Origin: Planctomycetaceae bacterium
GTDB lineage: Bacteria > Planctomycetota > Planctomycetia > Pirellulales > UBA1268
Length of the DNA stretch: 54,399 bases
Assembly (NCBI GenBank): GCA_005791575.1
Contig: SXWA01000023.1
Coordinates: 1 to 54,399 of the forward strand
Direction: 5' to 3'
Shown piece after piece: positions 30,502 through 41,195 of the stretch. Numbering within the stretch: the stretch's first letter is position 1; every line of letters starts with the position of its first letter. The notes beneath the pieces are model-generated. The model saw only the letters and a program-made list of their open reading frames with translations. It was not told where the DNA came from and did no database searches. The translations under genes and the position numbers were made by a program.

Positions 30502-33500
30502 ACGTGAACTCGGCGGTGTTGAAGAGCACGAGGCAGACGTCGGCGAGGGCCCGGGTGCGTGCGTCGCAGTCGGCCGGCTCCAGGTCGGGGACGAAGTCGG
30601 CACCCGCGTGCAATGTCTCGGTGAACGAGAAGGTCTCTCCCGTGTTCTCCTCGACGGCCTCGCGGCGCACCACCGGCGGCGGTCGCACGCGACCGGGGGT
30701 GATCCCCGCCTGCTCGATCTCGAGTTCCCGCCAGTGGGCAAGGCAGGCGGTGCGCTCGTCGGGGCTGGCCGGCCTGCCGTACACGAGGAAGAAACAGCGA
30801 TCGATCGCGCGTTCGTCGGCGCGATCGGCCAGGCCGGTCTCGCGCAGGACGCGTGCGGCGAGCGCCACTGCCCGGGCGTGGCTCGCCCGGCCGTTGAACA
30901 GGGTGAAGACCTGCGGCGTGACGATCGTCGTATCGCGCCGTTCGCAGGAGAAATCCGGAGTTGGGGTGTTGAAAACCTCCATGGCCGGGTCGCCGAGGCC
31001 GCGGAGCTTGAGGGCGTAGAGAGACCGGCGGTGACGCTCCTCGGGACGGGGGTTCGGCACCCAGGCGGCCGCGAACGTGCCCATCACCTGGCGGGGCTGG
31101 AGGGCGACCTCGGCGTTGATTTCGGGGCGATTGGGGATGCCCCCCACCGCCGGGTTGAGCTCACCGGTCGCCATCAGCATCGCGTCGCGCAGTTCCTCCG
31201 CAGACAGTCGCCGCGGATGGAACACCGCGTAGCCCGTGCCGAGCGGATCGAGCGCGCGCACCGCCCGTGGGTCGGGGTGGAGAGCGGCGCGCCGGTAGGC
31301 GGCGCTCCCGAGGATCTGTCGATGGAGGGCTTTGACCGACCAGCCCTGCTCCACGAAGGAGGCGGCGAGCCAGTCGAGCAGCTCGGGGTGGGTCGGCCGT
31401 TTTCCGGTAACGCCGAAGTTGTTCGGGTTTCCGGCGAGTGGCGTGCCGAAGTGCCACATCCAGACGCGGTTGACGATCGCCCGGCTGGTGAGCGGATTGG
31501 AGGGGCTCGCCACCCACTCGGCGAATGCCCGGCGGCGGCCCTCGATTCCATCGGGGATCGGGTTGGGGGCGACACCGCCGAGCACCGAGAGCACGCCGGG
31601 CTTCACAGCGTGGGCAGGCGCGAAGGGATCGCCCCCGACGAGGATCGCGGTGGCCTCGATCTCCCCCTTCGTCATCCGGTCCTCGGGCACGCGGAGCGGG
31701 GTCAGGATCGTCTTGTACTCGCGCGTGCGGCCCGTGTAGACGGCCAGCGCCCAGGGCTCGTACCGTTCGAGCGCGAAGGCGAGCCGCTCGAGACCCTTGC
31801 GCGCCACCCGTTCGAGGCCGAACTGCTCCGGTGTGAAGCCGACGAGCTTCGGCGGAAAATCCTCCTCCGGCTCCCCCCCATCGAGAAGCTGCCGCCGTGC
31901 CTCGGCGAAGACGTCGGCATAGGGGCGGCGGCGTTTCCCCGCCCGGGATGCCTCCTCCTGCCGCCGGCGCGCCATGGCGACCGCGCCGTGCCACCGCGTC
32001 GGATCCTTGCCGTGCTCGGTGAACCACCGCGCGGCATTGTCGAGCAGCACCGCGTCGAGGCGCGCGAGCGTGGCGATGTGCTCCTCACGGGCCCGTTCAA
32101 GCGCCGCACGCTCGCCGAACCCGGCGGTGTTCTCCGTCGGTAGGAATGGGGCCGCCGGCTCGGCCAGTTGGGTCGTCGCGAACACCGCCTGGATCGCGTA
32201 ATAGTCACGCGTCGGCACCGGATCGAACTTGTGGTCATGGCAGCGGGCGCACTGCAGCGGGTGGGCGAGGAACGTCTCCCCCACGCTGTTGACCACGTCG
32301 TCGAGGAATCGCTGCCGGGCGATCTTCTCGACCTCCATGCCGGTGAGCTCCCATGGACCCATCCGCAGGAACCCGGTCGCGATCAGTTTCTCCGGATCCC
32401 CGGGCCCGAGTTCGTCGCCGGCGATCTGCTCGCGTACGAACCGGTCGTAGGGCTTGTCGTCGTTGAACGAACGCACCACATAGTCGCGATACCGCCAGGC
32501 GTTGCCACGCTCGTAGTCGTTGGCGAATCCGCCGGAGTCGGCGTAGCGGGTCACGTCGAGCCAGTGCTGCGCCATCCGCTCGCCGTGATGGGGGCTGGCA
32601 AGGAGCCGTTCGACGACAGTGGCGAACGCGGCGTCGTCGTCGCGCTCATCGGCGAGGAACGCTTCCATCTCGGCAGGTGTGGGGGGCAGGCCGGTGAGAT
32701 CGAACGTGACCCTGCGCACCAGCGTGCGGCGGTCGGCGGGCGGGGCGGGGATGAGCCCTGCCGGCAGCCGTGCCTCCAGGAATGCATCGATCGGGTGCGT
32801 CGCGGAAACCGCGCGAGGAGATGTCGCGGAAACCGCGCGAGGAGATGTCGCGGAAACCGCGCGAGGAGATGTCGCGGGAACCGCGCGAGGAGATGTCGCG
32901 GGAACCGCGCGAGGAGATGTCGCGGGAACCGCGGGCTTCAACACGGGACGGTATGCCCACAGGCCTGCAGGGTCGTAGCGCCGCGCGTCCCAGGCGGGAG
33001 ACAGGCCGCCGGAGGTGGCGATGGTGACGCCATCCTCCTCCGTCCATTCGTCCGCGTGGCGTGCCCGGATCGCGGCGACGCGGTCGGCATCCGGCCAGAC
33101 CGCGCCGGCGACGATCCATTCCCGCAGCCAGACGATCTCCTCGTCAGAAAGCCGGTCGGCCGCCTTGGGGGGCATCGCCGAGACGCCGGGATCATCCCGA
33201 CGAACCGCCCGCAGGAGCGTGCCGGCAGCGGCGTCCCCCGGGACGATCGCGGCCGTGCCGCTGTCGCCACCGCGCAGGGCCGACTCGCGGTTCGTGAGCG
33301 ACAGCCCCCCCTCGACGGCAGCGGGATCGACGGCAGAAGGATCGGCACCGTGGCAGGCCGCACACTTCGCGGCCAGGAGCGGGGCGATCCGCCGCACGAA
33401 CAGGCGTTCGTGATCCGTGGCCGCTCGAGCGGCGTCGGGCGGGGGAGCGCCGGCCCCGCGCCGTGCCGACATGCCCAGGGCACAGCCGAGAAGAGCCGCG

Positions 33501-33529
33501 ACGACGATCGAACGGCCCGTGGAGCCCAT
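30491..33529 (-). CDS. PSCyt1 + DUF1549 + DUF1553 protein
   Basis: APLLAAKCAACHGADP; DAFLEARLPAGLIPAPPADRRTLVRRVTFDLTGLPPTPAE; HPLQCARCHDHKFDP; NPLTSRAIVNRVWMWHFG; ends overlapping DUF1501. Contains the 24-bp tandem array. Confidence 0.95.
32799..32935 (+). repeat. 24-bp tandem repeat, five full units plus a partial sixth, inside the PSCyt1/DUF1549 CDS
   Basis: Unit gtcgcggaaaccgcgcgaggagat (x3), then gtcgcgggaaccgcgcgaggagat; encodes (AV[S/P]ATSPR)n on the minus strand. Confidence 0.95.
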
Positions 33530-33679
33530 GACCCGTATCTTCCGACACCGCCTCCGAGGTGTCCAGCGCGAATGGGGGCGTGACGTCGGCGGTGGTGGAT
33601 CGACGGGGGCGCCGGGCTGTTTGGCCGTCGCCTGATAGCCTGTGGTGGCACTGCATCCGGGGACCGGCCGGGGAGAGGC

Positions 33680-34201
33680 ATGGAAAACGAGTCGGTCACG
33701 ATCGTCGAAGCGGATCTGGCCGTTCCCGATCACACGCGCGCGATCGTCGCGCTGACGGCCGCCTACGCGTGCGATGCGCTGGGCAACGGCGCAGCGCTTC
33801 CCGAGGACGTGCTCCAGCGGTTGGTCGCCGGCCTCGCCGCGCACCCGACGACCATGGTTTTGCTCGCCTCCGTGGGGCGGCAGTTCGTCGGGATCGCCAC
33901 CTGTTTCGTGGGATTCTCCACGTTCGCGGCACGGCCGATCATCAACGTGCATGACCTGTACGTCGCCGAGTCGGCCCGTGGCCGCGGCGTCGGCAGGGGG
34001 CTGCTCGCGGCCGTGGAGGCGATCGCGCGGCAGCGGGGGTGCGCGAAGCTCACGCTCGAGGTGCAGGAGATGAACCATCGGGCACGCCATCTCTACGAGG
34101 CCGTCGGGTTCGCGCAGGCGGTGTACAGCCCGGAGAATGGCGGGGCCCTCTTCTATGCCAAGAGCCTGGAGCCCGCGAATGCCGATACCGGCGGCGGTTG
34201 A
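33680..34201 (+). CDS. GNAT-family N-acetyltransferase
   Basis: INVHDLYVAESARGRGVGRGLLAAVEAIARQRGCAKLTLEVQEMNHRARHLYEAVGF. Confidence 0.92.
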   Translation: MENESVTIVEADLAVPDHTRAIVALTAAYACDALGNGAALPEDVLQRLVAGLAAHPTTMVLLASVGRQFVGIATCFVGFSTFAARPIINVHDLYVAESARGRGVGRGLLAAVEAIARQRGCAKLTLEVQEMNHRARHLYEAVGFAQAVYSPENGGALFYAKSLEPANADTGGG

Positions 34202-34327
34202 CCGCGACGCGTGAGTGGTCGGGGGATTCCGCGCGGAGGAGGCTCGACGAATCGGGTGCGGAGTCTCGCGCGATGAGTCATCCGGAGCGGAATTGCATGC
34301 CGCGATCCACCGGCTGGCGTCCGCGCC

Positions 34328-34906
34328 CTACCGGTTCGCTCCACGGAGCACCTTCACCCACTCGACCTCGAGCCGGAACGGCCCCGGCTGCTTGTCGGCG
34401 AGCATGAGGCCGAAGCCGTTGATCTGGTCGGGATCGACGGGGCCCATCCCGGCGACCACCCTGCCGAACGAGGTCGGCTCGAATCGGTCGAGCGGCAGAT
34501 GGACCTCGCTCCACTGTTCCTTCTCCGTGGGCAGCGCGACGCGATATGAGAAAGCGGTGCGGCGGCTCTTCGTGTAGAGGTTGACCATGTATTCCCGGCC
34601 GTCGCCCTTGACGCGGATGACGAGCGTGTCGCCCGGACGGATGCCGAGGGGCATCGGCCTTGTCCGCACCGAGGCGAACCCCCCGTTGTTTTCCAGCGAC
34701 AGGTTTCCGGAAAACGCGAGCGTGTGGGCGTCGGTGATCCTGAAGCGACCCTCGGACACGCCCCCCATCACACCGTCGTTCACCGCCTGCCAGTCGCGGG
34801 TCGCTTCCGGGGCGGCAAAGTCGAGCAGGGGGAGCAGGGCGTCCTGGTTCACGACGAACCCTCCAGCCGAGACCAGAGCCGCGAAAAGGATCGCACGCAT
34901 TCCCAT
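34328..34906 (-). CDS. CIA30-family protein
   Basis: DWQAVNDGVMGGVSEGRFRI...FSGNLSLENNGGFASVRTRP...DGREYMVNLYTKSR. Confidence 0.85.
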   Translation of the reverse strand: MGMRAILFAALVSAGGFVVNQDALLPLLDFAAPEATRDWQAVNDGVMGGVSEGRFRITDAHTLAFSGNLSLENNGGFASVRTRPMPLGIRPGDTLVIRVKGDGREYMVNLYTKSRRTAFSYRVALPTEKEQWSEVHLPLDRFEPTSFGRVVAGMGPVDPDQINGFGLMLADKQPGPFRLEVEWVKVLRGANR

Positions 34907-35150
34907 GCCTCCGGTCGATGGACGAAACCCACCCCGAGCATAGCGGATGCGTGCGAACTCCCCGGGAAGGACGATCGAACCTCGACCATGCGCGCCCGGC
35001 GGGGATGATCGGCTGCCGGCCGGACGCGCCGCCGGCATCCAGCCATCGTTGTCGGCGGAGCCGCGGACAGGACGCCAGAACCGCTACGATGGTGGAGTCT
35101 CCGTGCGACCCGTGCGCGGTCGCGAACTGGACCGTTTCTGGGGCCATGCC

Positions 35151-36044
35151 ATGAAACACGTCGGTGTGTTCGTCGCCGCCCTGCTCCTCGCCCCGGTGGG
35201 GCTGCCCGCGGCCGACTATCCCTACGCGCCGTACCGCGACGGCAAGATGGATCCGCAGGTCAGCGGGTGGCCGCTCACGCCGGAGGAGCGGGCCTACGTC
35301 ATCGACAAGCCGGAGCATGACCGGCGCCCGGGGCGCGAGTCGCTGAAGCACCTGCCGCACCTCTGGCCGGTCATCCCGGCCGCCGGTCACTGGGGCGGCA
35401 CGGCGTGGCTCGACACGCACGCGAAACTGGTGGAACACGTGCGGGCCCGTCGGGGGCCGCTCGACATCCTGCTCGTCGGCGACAGCATCACGCAGCAGTG
35501 GGGCAGCCCGCTCGACACCGGGGCGTTCAACGAGGCGTGGCAGAAGCACTTCGCGCGGTACCGTACGGTCAACATCGGCATCGGCGGCGACAAGACGCAA
35601 AACGTGCTCTGGCGCCTCGATCATGGCGGGGTCGAGGGGCTCGAGCCGCGCCTGATCGTGCTGTTGATCGGCAACAACAACATGTTCTTCACCGCGGAGA
35701 CCGGCATCGAGGCGGCAGCGCGGGGTGTGCAGGCGTGCGTCGAGCGGCTGCGGGGAACGTTCCCCGGGGCCCACGTCATCGTCGTCAAGATCCTCCCCTG
35801 CCATGCTCCGGGCAACAGGTTCCACGACGACATCGGGCGGACCAACGCGGCGCTCGACCCCTTGCTGCTCGACAGCGATCCGCAGGTGACCGTCCTCGAC
35901 CTGACGGCCGACTTCGTCGGCGCCGACGGCGTGCTCCGCGAAGCGCTCTACACGCCGGACAGGATCCACCTCTCGCCCGCCGGCTATGCCGTGTACGCGG
36001 CCCGCCTCCAGCCGCTCGTCGACGCGCGGCTCGACAGGAAATGA
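35151..36044 (+). CDS. Secreted GDSL/SGNH hydrolase
   Basis: Signal peptide; LDILLVGDSITQQWG; NIGIGGDKTQNVLWRL; DRIHLSPAGYAVYAARL. Confidence 0.92.
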   Translation: MKHVGVFVAALLLAPVGLPAADYPYAPYRDGKMDPQVSGWPLTPEERAYVIDKPEHDRRPGRESLKHLPHLWPVIPAAGHWGGTAWLDTHAKLVEHVRARRGPLDILLVGDSITQQWGSPLDTGAFNEAWQKHFARYRTVNIGIGGDKTQNVLWRLDHGGVEGLEPRLIVLLIGNNNMFFTAETGIEAAARGVQACVERLRGTFPGAHVIVVKILPCHAPGNRFHDDIGRTNAALDPLLLDSDPQVTVLDLTADFVGADGVLREALYTPDRIHLSPAGYAVYAARLQPLVDARLDRK

Positions 36045-36222
36045 CTCGGCCCGAGTGCAGGTCCAGCGACCGGAGGGGACACTCACGCGGCATTCACCGC
36101 GATGGTCGATCCAGGGCGCGTTGGTGGGATGGCTGGCGTGTGCGTGACCCTGCCGAGCGCGGCGGGCGGCGCTGACCGCGGGGTTGCCACGGGCTTGTCG
36201 CGGGATGGGGCCCGGCGCCCGG

Positions 36223-37683
36223 TCATCCGGCGGTGAGGACGCCGGCAATGGCGGCGTTGATCAGCGTGGCGAGAAACCCGGCGAACAGCGCCCGGCCGCC
36301 GAGCTTCGCCAGATCGTGGCGCCGCGAGGGGGCGATCGCGCCGATCCCGCCGAGCTGGATCCCGACCGAGGCGAAGTTCGCGAACCCGGTCAGCGCGTAG
36401 GCGGCAAGCTCGAACGATCGCGGCTTCATCGCCCCCGCGGCGAGCAGCTTCTTCATCTCCAGATAGGCATAGTGCTCGTTGATCGAGAGCTTCGCGCCGA
36501 GCAGCGCTCCCACCTGCTGCTGATCGGCCGGCTCCACACCCATGAGCATCGCCGCCGGGGCGAACAGCCAGCCGAAGATCATCCGCAGCGACAGCCCGTC
36601 GGGGATCCAGGTCACCGGCAGGCCGAACCAGCCGAGCAGTGGCTTGAGGCAGGAGAGCAGGCCGTCGAACATCGCCACGAAGGCGATGAACACGATCAGC
36701 ATCGCCGCCACGTTGAGCGCCAGGCGGAGGCCGTCGGCCGTGCCGGCGGCGGCGGCATCGACGGCGTTGACATAGGGCGATTTCACGTCGGTCTGCGGCG
36801 TGAGGCCGCTCGTCTCCGGCGTCGACGACTCGGGGAAGACGAGCTTGGCGAGATAGAGGCTGCACGGGCAGGCCATCACGCAGGTGGTGAGCACGGCCAC
36901 GGGGTCGGCCCCGTAGTTGATGTAGACCGCCATCATCCCGCCCGAGATGTGGGCGAAGCCGCTGACCATCAGGGTGGCCAGCTCCGAGCGCGTCATCCGC
37001 GGCACGTAGGGCTTCACGATCAGCGGCGCCTCGGTCTGGCCCATGAAGACGTTGGCGGCGACGGAGAGGGTCTCGGCCCCGCTCGTGCCGAGCAGGAAGA
37101 CCATCACCCGGGCGAAGAGGCGGACGATCCCCTGGAGCACGCCGAAGTGGTAGAGGACGGTGAAGAAGGCCGACACGAAGAGGATCGGCGGCAGCGCCTT
37201 GAAGGCGAACATGAAGAGGAATTCCTTGCCCGGATTGAGCGCGATGTCGCCGGGGTTGGCGAGGTTGCCGAAGACGAACGTCGCCCCCGCGTCGGAGAAG
37301 CCGATGAACGCCTTGACGACCTCGCCGATCCCCTCGAACAGCCCGCGCACCGACCACACCGTACCGCCGAGCGTGACGCTGCCGTGGATCACGAGCACCG
37401 CCAGGGCCAGCTGGAGGAGGATGCCGCCGATCACGGTCCGCCAGTTGACCCCCTGCAGGTTCGTCGAGGCGCTCGCCGCGAGCACGAGGAAGGCGACGCA
37501 GCCGACGAGCGCCGTTCCCTTGGGGCCGATCGTGCCCTGGAGGGCGTAGGCGAGACCGGTCAGCACGAGGAACACCGCCAGCAGGCCGACCCGCCAGGCG
37601 CGTGGCGTGAGATCGGGTGTCGAGGGTGACAGCGGGGCGGCGGGATCGTCCGCCCCCGGGATCGGTGCGTCCGCTGGCTGCAT
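36223..37683 (-). CDS. Concentrative nucleoside transporter (CNT/NupC family)
   Basis: NVFMGQTEAPLIVKPYVPRMTRSELATLMVSGFAHISGGMMAVYI; ELAAYALTGFANFASVGIQLGGIGAIAPSRRHDLAKLG. Confidence 0.93.
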   Translation of the reverse strand: MQPADAPIPGADDPAAPLSPSTPDLTPRAWRVGLLAVFLVLTGLAYALQGTIGPKGTALVGCVAFLVLAASASTNLQGVNWRTVIGGILLQLALAVLVIHGSVTLGGTVWSVRGLFEGIGEVVKAFIGFSDAGATFVFGNLANPGDIALNPGKEFLFMFAFKALPPILFVSAFFTVLYHFGVLQGIVRLFARVMVFLLGTSGAETLSVAANVFMGQTEAPLIVKPYVPRMTRSELATLMVSGFAHISGGMMAVYINYGADPVAVLTTCVMACPCSLYLAKLVFPESSTPETSGLTPQTDVKSPYVNAVDAAAAGTADGLRLALNVAAMLIVFIAFVAMFDGLLSCLKPLLGWFGLPVTWIPDGLSLRMIFGWLFAPAAMLMGVEPADQQQVGALLGAKLSINEHYAYLEMKKLLAAGAMKPRSFELAAYALTGFANFASVGIQLGGIGAIAPSRRHDLAKLGGRALFAGFLATLINAAIAGVLTAG

Positions 37684-37954
37684 GGCAATCGCCTTCCGTG
37701 CCGGGGCCGGTCGGCCCGTGAATCCGCCCACCGCCGGCGAGGATAGCGGCGTGAGGAGGTGCGTGCGAGTGGCCCGTGGTGAAGCCCGCGTGCCTCGCTC
37801 GGTTGACCATCCAAGCGCTGCCCGGTGGTCGGGCTCGGTGGTGGCGCTGGGTGCAGCGCTGAGGGCAGCGCTGGGGGCAGCGCCACCGCCACGTCGGCGG
37901 CTACACTCCTGCCCGGGGATGCGCGCGGTGTGACCGGGGCATGCAGGGGATACC

Positions 37955-39454
37955 ATGACGTCGCCGCCGCCGCTCGCGATGGAGGGGATCTCGAAGAGTT
38001 ACCCCGGCGTGCGGGCGCTTGCCGGGGTCGATCTGACGGTGGCCCGCGGCGAGGTGCTCGCCCTGCTCGGGGAGAACGGCGCCGGCCAGAGCACCCTGAT
38101 GAAGATCCTCGGCGGCGCGGTCCGCCCCGACGCCGGCCGGATCGTGATCGACGGTGTCGAGCGGTCGATCCGCTCGCCGCAGGACGCCCTCCGGGCCGGG
38201 GTGGCGGTGATCCACCAGGAGTTCAACCTCGTCCCCGCCCTCGGCGCCGCCGACAACATCGTCCTCGGGCAGGAGGTGGCGCGGGGCCCCACCGGGCTCG
38301 GCTGGATCGACCGCGACGCCCAGCGCCGCCGCGCCCGGGAGATCCTCGCGCGCCTGGGGGCCGACTTCGACGCCGACGCCCCGTGCCGCACGCTCTCGGT
38401 GGCGCGGCAGCAACTCGTCGAGATCGCGAAGGCACTCGCCGCCGGCGCGCGGATCCTCGTCATGGACGAGCCGAGCGCGGCGCTCACCACCCCCGAGGTG
38501 GCGGCCCTCCACGCGGTGATCCGCGAACTGGAACGCGGCGGCACGGCGATCGTCTACGTCAGTCACCGACTGGAGGAGATCGCCGCCATCTGCCACCGGG
38601 TGGAGGTGCTGCGCGACGGGCGCAACGTCGGCGGCGCCGCCGTGTCGGCGGTCGACCGCCGCGCGCTGATCCGGATGATGGTCGGCCGGGAACTCGTCGA
38701 GGAGTTTCCGCCGCGCTCGGCAACGCCCGGCCAGGTCCGCTTCGTCGTCGAGGGGCTGTTCCGCGGCAGCGCCGTCCGCGGGGTCTCGTTCGCGGCCCGG
38801 GCCGGGGAAATCATCGCGCTCACGGGGCTCGTCGGCTCGGGGCGCACCGAGGTGCTGCGGCTCCTCTTCGGGGCCGACCGGCGCGACGCCGGCACGATCC
38901 GGCTCGACGGCCGGGCGATCGATCCGCACTCGCCCCGGGCGGCGATCGCGGCCGGGATCGGCTTGTTACCGGAGGACCGCAAGCTCCAGGGGCTCGTGCT
39001 CGGCCTTTCCGTCGGCGACAACTTCATCCTCCCGAGCCTCGCGCGCTACTCGCGGGGAGGCATCGTCCGCCGTGCGGAGGCGCGCCGCGCCTGCGCTGCC
39101 GCGATCGCGAGCCTGCGCATCAAGACGCCAGGCCAGGAGGCGCCCGTCCGCGGCCTCTCCGGGGGCAACCCACAGACGGTGGTGCTCGCCAAATGGCTCG
39201 AGCGCCGCTGCGAGGTGCTCCTCTTCGACGAGCCCACGCGCGGGGTGGACGTGGGGGCGAAGGTGGAGATCTACCAGCTGATGAACGAACTGGCCGCCGC
39301 CGGGAAGGTGGTGGTGATGGTCAGTTCCGACCTGCCGGAGGTGCTGGGGATGGCCGACCGGATCCTCGTCATGCACGATGGGCGGATCACCGGCCGGATC
39401 GACGACGCAGCGGTCGCCACCCAGGAGTCGATCATGGAGCTTGCCGTCCGATGA
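37955..39454 (+). CDS. RbsA-like sugar ABC transporter ATPase, Walker-A Lys replaced by Gln
   Basis: Two NBDs. NBD1 GENGAGQSTLMKILGG (CAG at 38087-38089), ILVMDEPSAALT; NBD2 GLVGSGRTEVLRLLFG, LSGGNPQTVVLAKWL, LLFDEPTRGVD. Confidence 0.93.
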   Translation: MTSPPPLAMEGISKSYPGVRALAGVDLTVARGEVLALLGENGAGQSTLMKILGGAVRPDAGRIVIDGVERSIRSPQDALRAGVAVIHQEFNLVPALGAADNIVLGQEVARGPTGLGWIDRDAQRRRAREILARLGADFDADAPCRTLSVARQQLVEIAKALAAGARILVMDEPSAALTTPEVAALHAVIRELERGGTAIVYVSHRLEEIAAICHRVEVLRDGRNVGGAAVSAVDRRALIRMMVGRELVEEFPPRSATPGQVRFVVEGLFRGSAVRGVSFAARAGEIIALTGLVGSGRTEVLRLLFGADRRDAGTIRLDGRAIDPHSPRAAIAAGIGLLPEDRKLQGLVLGLSVGDNFILPSLARYSRGGIVRRAEARRACAAAIASLRIKTPGQEAPVRGLSGGNPQTVVLAKWLERRCEVLLFDEPTRGVDVGAKVEIYQLMNELAAAGKVVVMVSSDLPEVLGMADRILVMHDGRITGRIDDAAVATQESIMELAVR

Positions 39455-40857
39455 GCAGCGGAGTGAAGGACGGGCGGGGGGGCGGTGGCGCCGCAGCCCT
39501 GCTGCCCGGCTGGGTGCGCGGCCGTCTCCACGATCTCGGCATGGCGTGGGTGCTTCTCGGTCTCTGTGTCCTCTTCAGCGCCCTCACCTGGACCGAGCAG
39601 CAGCCGGTCGGTGCCGCGGCCGCCCGCGGCGTGGCCGACGACATCCTCGCCGCCCATGGGCCGGCTCCCCGGGTGCTCGTGGCGGTGCGTGGGCAGCCCG
39701 ACGACGTCGCCTTCGCCGATTCCGTCGCGGCGCTGCTGCGCCAACGTGGAGCGACGGTGGTCGATGTCGTGAAGGGGGAGCCGCGGGACGCGCGGACGGC
39801 GCTCGGCGCGGTGGGTGTCTCCGGGGGACCGCTCGACGTGATCGCGGCGAGCGCCGCGAGCGCCGCCTGGGCGCTGTTCGCCGATCTGCCCGGCACCTTC
39901 CCGGCGCTCGGCACGCCGGCGATCGTCCAGCCGCGGCCCTACTCCTGGCCCAACTTCCTCAAGACCGGGAACCTGCTCAACATCGCCAACCAGATCGCGG
40001 TGATCGCGATCCTCGCCGTGGGGATGACGCTCGTGATCATCACCGGCGGGATCGATCTCTCCGTGGGCAGCCTGATCGCCCTCGCCTCCGTGGTGACGGC
40101 GCTGATCGTCCGCGACCTCGCCGGCGGTGTCGGGGCTGGGGCATGGGGCATGCTGCTGGCCGGGCTCGGCGGTGTGGCCGTCGGCGCGCTCGCCGGCGCG
40201 CTCGCCGGCGCGGTGATCGTGGGGTTCGGCATCCCCCCCTTCATCGCCACTCTCGCGATGATGCTCGTCGCGGGCGGTGGAGCGTCGATGCTCGCCGAGG
40301 GGCAGAGTGTGTATCAGGTGCCCGACTCCTTCATGTGGCTCGGGCGCGGTGCCGACCTCGGCCTGCCCAATGCCGTGGTCCTCGTGCTGCTCCTCTATGC
40401 GGTGGCCCACGTCGTCATGACACGGATGACGTTCGGCCGCTGGCTGTTCGCCGTCGGGGGCAACCGCGAGGCGGCGCGGCTCTCCGGGGTGCCGGTCGCC
40501 GGGACGCTGCTGGCGGCCTACGTGCTCTCGGGGGCGCTCGCCGGACTCGGCGGCGTGGTGATGGCCTCGCAGCTCAAGAGCGGCTCGCCGAATTTCGGAC
40601 AGATGTACGAGCTCTACGTGATCGCCGCGGTGGTGGTGGGGGGAACCAGTCTCGCCGGCGGCGAGGGGAGCATGGTGGGGACGCTCGTCGGCGCGCTGAT
40701 CATCGCGGTCATCCAGAACGGCATGAACCTCGTCGGCGTCGAGAGCTACACGCAGCGCGTCGTCCTCGGCGCGGTGATCCTCGCGGCGGTTCTCCTCGAC
40801 CGCTGGCGGAGGGCCTACCAGGCTGTGGATCAACAGCCTGCTGCACCTCACGGATGA
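39451..40857 (+). CDS. RbsC-like sugar ABC transporter permease; C-terminus and stop from repeat copy I
   Basis: IAILAVGMTLVIITGGIDLSVGSLIALASVVTALIV and other BPD_transp_2 features; ends ...AYQAVDQQPAAPHG*, encoded by the repeat; ATGA overlap with the ATPase. Confidence 0.92.
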   Translation: MSSGVKDGRGGGGAAALLPGWVRGRLHDLGMAWVLLGLCVLFSALTWTEQQPVGAAAARGVADDILAAHGPAPRVLVAVRGQPDDVAFADSVAALLRQRGATVVDVVKGEPRDARTALGAVGVSGGPLDVIAASAASAAWALFADLPGTFPALGTPAIVQPRPYSWPNFLKTGNLLNIANQIAVIAILAVGMTLVIITGGIDLSVGSLIALASVVTALIVRDLAGGVGAGAWGMLLAGLGGVAVGALAGALAGAVIVGFGIPPFIATLAMMLVAGGGASMLAEGQSVYQVPDSFMWLGRGADLGLPNAVVLVLLLYAVAHVVMTRMTFGRWLFAVGGNREAARLSGVPVAGTLLAAYVLSGALAGLGGVVMASQLKSGSPNFGQMYELYVIAAVVVGGTSLAGGEGSMVGTLVGALIIAVIQNGMNLVGVESYTQRVVLGAVILAAVLLDRWRRAYQAVDQQPAAPHG

Positions 40858-40937
40858 GGTGCCGGGAGCGCAGCTCCCGTGACCAGCGCAGCTTTTCACG
40901 TGGCCAAAGGCCAAGGATGGACTTTCGCCACGGGCTG
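40819..40937 (+). repeat. Five-hairpin repeat, copy I; its left end is coding
   Basis: caggctgtggatcaacagcctgctgcacctcacggatgaggtgccgggagcgcagctcccgtgaccagcgcagcttttcacgtggccaaaggccaaggatggactttcgccacgggctg. Confidence 0.96.
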
Positions 40938-41195
40938 CTCCGACACACTCCGCCCGCCCGCGGCACCGGGCTGATCGGCGGCGTGCCGGCCCCGTGCGGC
41001 GGCCGAGCGGCCGCTTTCCGGTGGATCCACACCATCCCGGCCGGGAGAGAGGAGTCTGCCGGTTGCCGGCAGACCGCGAGACGGGCCTGCTATCCTTTCC
41101 CCGGGGCGGTTCCGTCGGGGCCGCCCGATCCCGATCCCACACCAGTCCCCGGCCCCCGGCTTTCCAGCCCACACCATCCAAAAGGACGACCGGCC

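Noticed and set aside
32799-32935. Possible CRISPR array
   Set aside because: Units are directly tandem with no variable spacers and lie in frame in a coding region; a coding minisatellite instead.
40193-40215. ctcgccggcgcg tandem duplication in the permease
   Set aside because: Two units only, encoding a normal Gly/Ala-rich TM segment (GALAGALAGAV).
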